Below are positions 39,427-47,465 of a stretch of DNA of 64,000 bases, piece after piece. Under the pieces are notes generated by a model, which saw only the letters and a program-made list of their open reading frames with translations, searched no databases and was not told where the DNA came from. The DNA is from Pseudomonadota bacterium (GTDB taxonomy: Bacteria; Desulfobacterota; Desulfobulbia; Desulfobulbales; JAHJIY01), in assembly GCA_018823175.1 (NCBI GenBank), contig JAHJIY010000040.1, positions 80,888 to 144,887 on the forward strand, in the 5' to 3' direction. A program made the position numbers and the translations under genes. How positions within the stretch are numbered: position 1 is the first letter of the stretch; every line of letters begins with the position of its first letter.

Positions 39427-39917
39427 GAGGCAGACTCCAACCTTCTGATAATTTTGGCCGGATTGCCGGCGACCACGACGTTAGCGGGTACATCTTTGGT
39501 AACCACCGCCCCGGCGCCGACCATCGCGCCTTCCCCGATCGTTACCCCGGCCAGAATTGTCGCATTGGCCCCGATCGAAGCGCCCTTTTTCACATAGATA
39601 GGCAAAAGATTATACGGCTGCCTGCTTCTGGGAAAGACATCGTTGGTAAAAGTAGCGTTAGGGCCGATAAAAACATCATCTTCAATCCTGACTCCGTCCC
39701 ACAACTGAACGCCACTTTTAATCGTCACCCGATCACCGACCACCACATCATTTTCAATAAAAACATGATCACAGATATTGCAATCCTCGCCGATTCTGGC
39801 CCCGGACAGGATATGAACAAAGGCCCACACCCTGGTATTAACTCCGACCACAGAGCCATCCTCAACCAGGGCGGCCGGATGCTGGAAAAATCCCTGCCGA
39901 TTGTTCTCGACTACCAT
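39423..39917 (-). CDS. Hexapeptide-repeat N-acetyltransferase (FdtC/QdtC-like)
   Basis: [52 protein letters not shown]. Confidence 0.9.
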   Translation of the reverse strand: MVVENNRQGFFQHPAALVEDGSVVGVNTRVWAFVHILSGARIGEDCNICDHVFIENDVVVGDRVTIKSGVQLWDGVRIEDDVFIGPNATFTNDVFPRSRQPYNLLPIYVKKGASIGANATILAGVTIGEGAMVGAGAVVTKDVPANVVVAGNPAKIIRRLESAS

Positions 39918-40076
39918 ATTGAACTCATTACCGTTAACAAGACAAAAAACAGTTTGGTCATAATTGCGCTGAAATCTTCAAGAAAATCAATAGTATCTGG
40001 AAAAAATAAAAAATTAAATTACCACAGAGGCCAAGAAACAGCAAGACCAAGACCAGGGACCGGAAAAATGATTATC

Positions 40077-40238
40077 TAGTGTCTGTCCAGAAATGCGGTT
40101 TTTTATTCGAGAACGAGGAGCTAGGATTTTGAAAAGCGCAGCGGACTGGTGTCCGTGAGCACTTTCAAAGAACGAAGCGACGACGTAATCGGAGAAAAAG
40201 ACCATTTGGAGAAAAAGGCCATTTATGGACAGGCACTA
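40077..40238. mobile_element. 162-bp MITE-like element with 19-bp TIRs and TA ends
   Basis: tagtgtctgtccagaaatg ... catttatggacaggcacta (17/19). Confidence 0.75.
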
Positions 40239-40466
40239 TCTAATCAATCCCTGCTGAAGATGCGGGAAGTCAAAGTAGATCTTGCCTTTAGAGCAAAAAG
40301 ACATTATAAACTTCACCCTTGGAATCGATTATTTTATTTACTTTACGACCTCCAGAAAATCTTTAAGCTTTTAAGAGATAACCACTTGATTTTCTAGATT
40401 TATGTCTTAATTATTATTTTTCAAATTCACCAAACCATTTCTTCATATTTTTTCAGGAGGACCCTC

Positions 40467-41849
40467 ATGAAGACTTCATTAAAAATACTTTTTGCCCTTA
40501 CTGCCCTGCTCGTTTTTACCGCCGCCGCCTACGCGTCCGAGAAACCGGCGATTACCGTGGTCTACACCGGAGAAATGCACGGTGAACTGCGGCCTACTCT
40601 GGCCTGCGGTGGAGAACTGCAGGGCGGGCTGGCCCGCCGGATGACCATCCTGGAAGAGCAACGGGCCGCGAAAAACAACAATCTGCTGTTTATTGATAAC
40701 GGTGGCTTCTTTGCCGACCCGGAAAGTACTAATCAGGAACTCACGGCGGTTAGCGGCCTGGAAATTTTGGATTATATGGGCCTTGATGCGATGAACCTGG
40801 GCAAACGGGAATTTTATTTTGGTCTGGATTTTCTGGCTGAGCAGGCCAAGAAGGTCTCTTTCCCCTTCATTTCAACCAATATTCAAGGCAAGGAAGAGCT
40901 GCCCTGGCTCAAAAAATATGTGATCAAGGAAATCGGCGGCCATAAAATCGCAATTCTGGGCGTCACGCCGATCAGTGAATTTACAGGTGAATATGGCCAG
41001 CCCTCCCTGCTCGAAAATATCACGATCGAAACCCCGCTCATGGCGATCAAGCAAACCATGGCCGAGATCGGCAAGCAGGCCGATGCCGTCATCCTGCTTT
41101 CCCAGCTGACGGTCAACCAGACCGCTTCTCTGGTGAAATTGGCCCCCGGCATTAACATGGCCGTGGCCCAGAGCGATAAGAGGACCTGCGAAACTACCCG
41201 CAAACCCGGCCAGATCATCGCGGCCAGCGGCATTAAAGGCCAGTTTCTGCTCTCAACCGAGATCACCATTAATAACGGCCGGGTGGAAGTCACCCCCAAC
41301 CCGCCGGTCGCTCTGGATGGTTCAGTCGAACATGTTCAGATTATTGATAAGATGATTGACGACCCCATTGTTCAACAACATAAAATGCAACAAGCCGCAG
41401 TAAAGGCCGCGATCGCCCAAAGAAAACTACAAGACGCCAATAACCCCGCGCCGGTAAAAACTTACCAGACCAAAGAAGAATTCATGGCGGCGGTCGCCGA
41501 AAGAAAAAAACTTCTCGCCAATAACCCCGCGCCGCAAAATACTTACCCGACCAAAGCAGAATACCTGGCGGCAGTGGCGGCCAAGAAAGCCGCGCAGAAA
41601 AAACAGCAGCCGGAATCAGCCACGGAAGAGAATAAGCCGGAAGCGGCCGCTGAAATAACCGACGATTCGGGCGATGAAATAATCGGCGGCCCGGACGGGG
41701 AAATAATCGGCGGGACGGTAATTCGTAACGGCCAGGTCGTTCCCGCCACGATCAGACGGAAAAGAACCAAAAGAGCCCAAGCCATCCTGGATCGACAAGA
41801 GGCCGAGAGAAAAGCGGCGGCGGAGGCAGCAAAGGGAGCGCAACCGTGA
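40467..41849 (+). CDS. 5'-nucleotidase/metallophosphatase-like secreted protein with tandem-repeat tail
   Basis: Signal peptide; VVYTGEMHGELRP, LLFIDNGGFF; tail repeats ANNPAPVKTYQTKEEFMAAVAERKKLL / ANNPAPQNTYPTKAEYLAAVAAKKAA. Confidence 0.75.
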   Translation: MKTSLKILFALTALLVFTAAAYASEKPAITVVYTGEMHGELRPTLACGGELQGGLARRMTILEEQRAAKNNNLLFIDNGGFFADPESTNQELTAVSGLEILDYMGLDAMNLGKREFYFGLDFLAEQAKKVSFPFISTNIQGKEELPWLKKYVIKEIGGHKIAILGVTPISEFTGEYGQPSLLENITIETPLMAIKQTMAEIGKQADAVILLSQLTVNQTASLVKLAPGINMAVAQSDKRTCETTRKPGQIIAASGIKGQFLLSTEITINNGRVEVTPNPPVALDGSVEHVQIIDKMIDDPIVQQHKMQQAAVKAAIAQRKLQDANNPAPVKTYQTKEEFMAAVAERKKLLANNPAPQNTYPTKAEYLAAVAAKKAAQKKQQPESATEENKPEAAAEITDDSGDEIIGGPDGEIIGGTVIRNGQVVPATIRRKRTKRAQAILDRQEAERKAAAEAAKGAQP

Positions 41850-42289
41850 ACAAAAAACAGGCAGCAATTGTCCTGCTCCCCATCACCCTCCTGCTATTCC
41901 TCGTCATCAGCGGCTGCGCCGGCATCATGGATGCCGGCCGACCGCCGGCCACCGATGAGGAAATACTGCGAACCAAGATCAACCTCCTGAGCCAGGCCAA
42001 AAAAGACAATAAATGGGACATTGTTTACCGGATGTATGACGCCGCTTACCAAAAGACCATTTCAGAACAGGCCTTTCTCGCAATGAATCGGGGGGTTACA
42101 TTTGGCGAATACACCATCGAAAAAATCGAGATTGACCAGACAGGACGCAAGGCCCAGGTAACGATCAGAAGCGATGTCATGGCCCAGGGCATGAATTTCA
42201 AAAATTCTCCTGCCGTGCAGCATTGGATCAAGGAAGACGGCGAGTGGCATTGCCAGGTGAAAACAGCCGAACAGCTCTTCAGCCGATAG
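41846..42289 (+). CDS. Hypothetical lipoprotein
   Basis: Lipobox LVISGCAGI; ATGA overlap with the preceding gene. Confidence 0.75.
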   Translation: MNKKQAAIVLLPITLLLFLVISGCAGIMDAGRPPATDEEILRTKINLLSQAKKDNKWDIVYRMYDAAYQKTISEQAFLAMNRGVTFGEYTIEKIEIDQTGRKAQVTIRSDVMAQGMNFKNSPAVQHWIKEDGEWHCQVKTAEQLFSR

Positions 42290-42308
42290 AGATTGATGGC
42301 GGGCCCCC

Positions 42309-43379
42309 ATGCGATCTTCTTCCGGTGAACATTTCATCGCCCTTGATCACGTTAGGGCCCTGGCGGCGTTCATCGTCTTTGCCTGGCACTTTACCCACTC
42401 GACCAATGGTTACCCGGTCCCCTTCGCTTATGTCCCGAATATCTTCCCCCTCGCCCTCCTCGATGAGGGCCAAACCGGCGTCGCTCTCTTTATTACCCTC
42501 AGCGGTTACCTGTTCGCCAAGCTCCTCGACGGCAAGTCCATTTACTACCTGCCTTTTTTGTGGAACCGGATCCTGCGCCTCTTCCCCCTGCTGGCCGTAG
42601 TTCTCCTGATTATCGGGGTCCAGCAGCTGCTCCGCGGCAACAGTCTTTCCTTCTATGCCTTTGATTTGCTGAAAGGAGCAATCTTCCCCACCCTGCCCAA
42701 CGGCGGCTGGTCAATTACCGTGGAGTTTCATTATTACCTGATTCTGCCACTGTTTCTGTGGATGGTTGCCAGAGCAAAACTGCTGCCCCTTTCGATCATT
42801 GCGGCGGCCATTGCCCTGCGCTTTTTTCTCTACCAGCAAAATGGTGAAATTCAATCCCTGGCCTACTGGACAATTATCGGCCGAATCGATCAATTCGCCC
42901 TGGGCATGCTGGTTTATCAATGCCGCGCCCAGCTCGCCGGTCGGCACCTGCGAGCGGCCAGCGTCATCGTCGCCTTCATGATCTTCTATTGGTATTTTGA
43001 TGCCAGAGGCGGCTTCCTACTCTATCCTTCCTACCCTTCCCCCAGTCGGCTCTGGATCCTGCTGCCGACCATCGAAGGAATTGCCTATGCGGTCGGCATC
43101 GCCTGGTATGACAATTCATTCACCCCCTCGACCACCGGAATTTCCGGATTGATCGGCCGGATCGGCGAATATTCCTACTCCATCTACCTGCTGCACTTTT
43201 TCGTCGTTTTTCTGGCCGCCAGGTTTGTCAACGAGCAGGTCATGGCCATCTCAAATTTCTATCTCGCCTGTCTCTGGGCGCTTATATTCTTTGTCTTAAT
43301 GACGATCCCGGGATATCTCAGCTTTCGTTTCATTGAAGCGCCTTTCCTTAAATTGAGAAAACGCTATATTGTTGGGTAA
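42309..43379 (+). CDS. Acyltransferase 3 family (OafA/YrhL-like)
   Basis: FIALDHVRALAAFIVFAWHFTH; polytopic; FPTLPNGGWSITVEFHYYLILPLFLW. Confidence 0.93.
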   Translation: MRSSSGEHFIALDHVRALAAFIVFAWHFTHSTNGYPVPFAYVPNIFPLALLDEGQTGVALFITLSGYLFAKLLDGKSIYYLPFLWNRILRLFPLLAVVLLIIGVQQLLRGNSLSFYAFDLLKGAIFPTLPNGGWSITVEFHYYLILPLFLWMVARAKLLPLSIIAAAIALRFFLYQQNGEIQSLAYWTIIGRIDQFALGMLVYQCRAQLAGRHLRAASVIVAFMIFYWYFDARGGFLLYPSYPSPSRLWILLPTIEGIAYAVGIAWYDNSFTPSTTGISGLIGRIGEYSYSIYLLHFFVVFLAARFVNEQVMAISNFYLACLWALIFFVLMTIPGYLSFRFIEAPFLKLRKRYIVG

Positions 43380-43390
43380 GGATTTTGGTA

Positions 43391-43446
43391 GGTTGAAGGT
43401 ATAAGGTTGAAGGTATAAGGCTGAAGGTTGAAGGCTGGGGGCTGAA
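43391..43446. repeat. 7-bp repeat array, 8 units (GGTTGAA/GGTATAA/GGCTGAA)
   Basis: GGTTGAA GGTATAA GGTTGAA GGTATAA GGCTGAA GGTTGAA GGCTGGG GGCTGAA. Confidence 0.92.
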
Positions 43447-43747
43447 TAACAATTACAAATTTGCAGAGGCATATTTTAAAAATAGGGCATCTTTGTGAGA
43501 AGTACCCTGCTGATGAGGTATAAACTTCGCAACAAGACAGATAAACAACCGAAGGGTGAGTTCAATCTCCTGAATCTCGCAAAGAAAAAATTCCAGGCAA
43601 TATATTAAACAGCTTGCTTAGCTTCGCTCGCAAAGACGAGGATAAATAAGCCCCCCTACGGCAAGCCACGGGGTGGCTTCACAAAGGAATTTAGCAAACT
43701 AACTGCGCAAGAAGCGGGGTATTTACCAAAAAAAAATTACCCCGTAT

Positions 43748-44082
43748 CCTTCCACCTTCTACCTTCCGCCTTCTACCTTCCACCTTCCACCTTCCACCTT
43801 CTACCTTCTACCTTCTACCTTCTACCTTCTACCTTCTACCTTCTACCTTCCACCTTCTACCTTCCACCTTCCACCTTCCACCTTCTACCTTCCACCTTCC
43901 ACCTTCTACCTTCCGCCTTCTACCTTCCACCTTATACCTTCTACCTTCCACCTTCTACCTTCCACCTTCCACCTTCCACCTTCCACCTTCCACCTTCCAC
44001 CTTCCACCTTCTACCTTCCACCTTCTACCTTCCACCTTCTACCTTCCACCTTCCGCCTTCTACCTTCTACCTTCTACCTTCA
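43748..44082. repeat. ~48-unit 7-bp repeat array (CCTTCYA)
   Basis: Uninterrupted CCTTCTA/CCTTCCA/CCTTCCG/CCTTATA units. Confidence 0.96.
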
Positions 44083-44087
44083 AATCC

Positions 44088-46526
44088 CTACATCACCGAG
44101 CCACCTAGCAGGATATTGCCATTGCCGCCGTAGAGGAAAAATCCGCCGATCACGCCGCCCGGCGTCTCGGTCCGACATTTGATAAATGAAATATCCGGCG
44201 CTGCCGCCCGGAACAGGTCCCTGACCGTGAACACCTCATACCCACCGGCCGGAATCAGCAGCTCACGGGTTTCGCCGGTCAACAATTCGCCATTAAGATC
44301 ATAACCTTCAACAAAAACTGTCTGGGCTATGCCGGATGGATTGCAGACCCCCATCCCTACCCACCATTCATCGAGGGCGGGATAATGCGGCATCGTCAGG
44401 GTCTGATTAAAGTTGGAGGTTTCCAGCAGCGGATATGACGCCTCCTCGCCGCTGTCCTGGCTCTGGTATGAAAAATAACCAACAAAATCTCCAGATGCCT
44501 CGACCTGGACCATGGAATGATAAAGAGGATCTCCAAACAACCGGCCAAAATCATCACTCAAAACAATGGTTCTTTTTTCATGGGGCGCCAGGGTCACGGT
44601 GAGGTCATCGGCCACATTGCTACCGGCCAACAAAGCATGGAGTTGAACCAAGTTTTCCTCAGTTGCGGCGTTGATCAAGGTCAACGTGGTCAACCAATCG
44701 CCGGCCGGCGGGGGAACATGGGGCACATATTTGGGATCGTTATTGACGGCAAGACCGAAGATGGCCTCAGCGCTCTGCTGGCTTTTCAGATAGACAAAAC
44801 CGCTAACCATCCGGCCACTGTCGGCAACCACCTCAATCCATCCCTTATCCGGCATACTGTAAAATGGCGCCGATCCGGGACTGATCGTTTGCACCCCGTG
44901 TCCTTCCAGGGTCTGGACGGTTTCACCGACCAATGAACCATCCATATTATGACTGCGCAAGGTCACCTGGATCGTGGCCAGGGTTTCATTACGAACCGAC
45001 CCAACCATGGTCCGCTCATAGGACCTCGGCTTTTCGGTATCCGGGATGATCAGATGGTCCGAAACAGCGTTTCTCTGAATCTGACCCGCCAAAACATCTT
45101 CATTAGCAATCAGATTAACGAGCTGGACCCGCTCATCAGCCAAGAGGGTGATCCCGGCGGTAGAACTGCGTTCATGCCGACGCCAGGGCAGGGAATCAAA
45201 GAGAACACTCCTTTTTTCACCGGGGGCCAGGGTCAGAGGACCCAGAACCGTCTGCAACGGCATCCCTTTGGCGTCATGGGTCGTGAGCATGACATCCTCC
45301 ACCGCGACCTCGGTGTCATTGGTCAGCGCAAATCCGGACCACATGCTGTTTTTCGGCAGATAAGGCATCTGCTGCATATATCCTTTCTTCTGGTCAAGGG
45401 TCAGGGAGTAGATGTTCGGATCATCATAACCGGCCTGGGTCAGAGTCAGGAGAAAAGGAGAATTTCCGCCGCCGGCAACCTGCCATTTTAATGAACCGGA
45501 GGCGCCCGGGATCGACCCCTGATAGATAACGGTCCCATCGCCCTCGGCCAGCAGGACTTGCAAGGGCAGCAAACTGCCCTCCTGCTTGGTAATCTGCACA
45601 CTGAATTCTTCGCCGACCGGCGACCGGATCGAATAACGATCTTCATCAAGCAACACCAGATTGTAGGCGCCCGGCACCAGCGGCACGGTGGCGCCGGGTT
45701 GTTCAAGAAAATCATCACTGTTGGCGGCAATCTGCTTAACTTTCTCGTAATCCAGACCTTGGGCGTCGGTATGCTGGGCCAAGGGAAAAACAAGCATATC
45801 CGGATGATTAAGTAGACTATCGTCGGTCCAGGCGCCGCTGATAATATTGCCGCTGCCGTCGAGTTGCAGAGTATAGGTATAGGTAACGGAGGCAATTTCC
45901 GTCCCCATAAAGTCAGGAACAACATTATCACTGGCGTGATAGATGGTCACGGTCACCGATTCGGTATTACCGCTGATACTACTCTGCATATCATATTTGT
46001 AGATGGGGAAAAACCATACTTCCTCGGAAAGGTCAAGATCAGCGACAAAGGCCACCTTCTGATCCTTGAGATAGGAAAGCAGCCAATAATGAAAGTCGGC
46101 CGGGGAATCGCCCCCGGCCATTTGAATCCGATCAAGGCGGTGCGAGAGGGTCAACAATCCTTTTTTATCGCCGACCCGAAAGATAATATTATCTTCCGAC
46201 GAAGGTAAAATCGGATAGGTCTCGGTCATGGCTGCCTTGGACCAGGCGCCGCAATGACCATACCAGTAAGGGGCGGCCGGATCATAAAGATTGGCCAGAT
46301 ACCAGTTGGTCGTGGTCGCCGGATAACGGTTTTCGTTGAGCAGATCATATTTTTCCAGGGGCGAGGGATGACCACGATAGTCATAACCGGTCGCCAGCCC
46401 GGAGGTTCTGAGCGGCCACCAATATCCGGACCATGGAATATGGGCGGCGGTGACCACCTCGCAGGCCGCGGAAGTTGGGAAGAATAAACAGAGGGCCAAC
46501 ACTATGGTTACGAATCGATGTCTCAT
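44088..46526 (-). CDS. Secreted protein with probable TGase-elicitor-like N-terminal domain
   Basis: Start at MRHRFVTIVLALCLFFPTSAACE; SPLEKYD, PYWYGHCGAWSKAAM, EEVWFFPIYKYD, SGAWTDDSLLNHPDMLVFP. Confidence 0.65.
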   Translation of the reverse strand: MRHRFVTIVLALCLFFPTSAACEVVTAAHIPWSGYWWPLRTSGLATGYDYRGHPSPLEKYDLLNENRYPATTTNWYLANLYDPAAPYWYGHCGAWSKAAMTETYPILPSSEDNIIFRVGDKKGLLTLSHRLDRIQMAGGDSPADFHYWLLSYLKDQKVAFVADLDLSEEVWFFPIYKYDMQSSISGNTESVTVTIYHASDNVVPDFMGTEIASVTYTYTLQLDGSGNIISGAWTDDSLLNHPDMLVFPLAQHTDAQGLDYEKVKQIAANSDDFLEQPGATVPLVPGAYNLVLLDEDRYSIRSPVGEEFSVQITKQEGSLLPLQVLLAEGDGTVIYQGSIPGASGSLKWQVAGGGNSPFLLTLTQAGYDDPNIYSLTLDQKKGYMQQMPYLPKNSMWSGFALTNDTEVAVEDVMLTTHDAKGMPLQTVLGPLTLAPGEKRSVLFDSLPWRRHERSSTAGITLLADERVQLVNLIANEDVLAGQIQRNAVSDHLIIPDTEKPRSYERTMVGSVRNETLATIQVTLRSHNMDGSLVGETVQTLEGHGVQTISPGSAPFYSMPDKGWIEVVADSGRMVSGFVYLKSQQSAEAIFGLAVNNDPKYVPHVPPPAGDWLTTLTLINAATEENLVQLHALLAGSNVADDLTVTLAPHEKRTIVLSDDFGRLFGDPLYHSMVQVEASGDFVGYFSYQSQDSGEEASYPLLETSNFNQTLTMPHYPALDEWWVGMGVCNPSGIAQTVFVEGYDLNGELLTGETRELLIPAGGYEVFTVRDLFRAAAPDISFIKCRTETPGGVIGGFFLYGGNGNILLGGSVM

Positions 46527-46563
46527 GATATTCTCAACTTTCAGGGAGGGGGAACAACATACA

Positions 46564-46591
46564 GGTAGAAGGTATAAGGTATAAGGCTGAA
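46564..46591. repeat. 7-bp repeat array, 4 units (GGTAGAA/GGTATAA/GGCTGAA)
   Basis: GGTAGAA GGTATAA GGTATAA GGCTGAA. Confidence 0.85.
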
Positions 46592-46687
46592 GCTTACTAA
46601 CACCATTCCCGACAACCTTCTGCCTAAAAACAAACAAGTAATAATTACTAACTATTAAACATTAATCAACCCAACTACAACCTGATA

Positions 46688-47341
46688 TTATTTAATCAGC
46701 CAGGAGCGGCGGAAGGCGGTTTCCTCAAACAGCCACCAATCGGCCTGGGCAGGCCATAGTTGACGAGCAACCAGGTTATCGTTCGAATCGGTGACCGTAT
46801 AGAGATGCAAAAGAGCATCCGGCGCCAAAGAAACCTTGAGCCAGCCATTTTGGCGTGCGGTTTCGTGCGCAATTTCCGCCACCGCTACCGTATAGCTCTT
46901 GAGAAAGGTGCGGCCGCCGCCGCTTGATTTGACCTCATATTTTTCCTGAGCCGCCTCCTGCCCAACCGGCAGAATGTCAACCGGCAAGGGAAAACCGGGT
47001 TGCAGAAAGAGGGGTTGGCTTGCCGGTTGCGGTGTTTCCGCCATCGACCTTTGCCAGGTGAGGAGACCGGCCGCTTGAAAATTTAAACGACAGAGGGTTT
47101 TGTCTTGCTGCGAAAGCGGATAAAAATCAAGGGTAAACTGATCAGCGCCGGTCATCGCGGCCCGCACCCCGTATTCAATTTTATCGAGCGCCGGGCCACT
47201 GGTCAGCGCTTGAACTTCAGTGGCAATATGAAGGGGCAGAGCCGGCAGATAAGGCCGGGCCTCAACCACATCAGAATATAAAAAGAGGGCAAAGAACAAG
47301 ACGGCGACAGACAAACGGATGAGCCAGGGCATAGCATTCAT
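46688..47341 (-). CDS. Hypothetical secreted protein
   Basis: N-terminal hydrophobic signal IRLSVAVLFFALFLYSDVVEA. Confidence 0.6.
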   Translation of the reverse strand: MNAMPWLIRLSVAVLFFALFLYSDVVEARPYLPALPLHIATEVQALTSGPALDKIEYGVRAAMTGADQFTLDFYPLSQQDKTLCRLNFQAAGLLTWQRSMAETPQPASQPLFLQPGFPLPVDILPVGQEAAQEKYEVKSSGGGRTFLKSYTVAVAEIAHETARQNGWLKVSLAPDALLHLYTVTDSNDNLVARQLWPAQADWWLFEETAFRRSWLIK

Positions 47342-47388
47342 GGTCCTTAAATTAACTTATTGTTTGGTTCATGAAAATCACAAAAAAA

Positions 47389-47410
47389 ATGGGGGCCAAA
47401 AGGCCCCCAT
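47389..47410 (-). terminator. Strong Rho-independent terminator for the 47466-49316 gene
   Basis: Minus strand ATGGGGGCC-TTTT-GGCCCCCAT followed by TTTTTTT. Confidence 0.92.
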
Positions 47411-47465
47411 TTTCACATATCTAATAAATTACCTTTCGTCTCTTGCAAGACGGGTCAGTTAAAGA

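Noticed and set aside
43748-44082. CRISPR array
   Set aside because: Strict 7-bp period with no 20-40 bp repeats or unique spacers and no cas genes; it is a heptamer tandem array.
46527-46637. N-terminal extension of the 44088-46637 ORF (MFVFRQKVV...KLQPYTLYLLPV)
   Set aside because: Encoded by a heptamer array; a signal peptide starts cleanly at the internal Met (46526).
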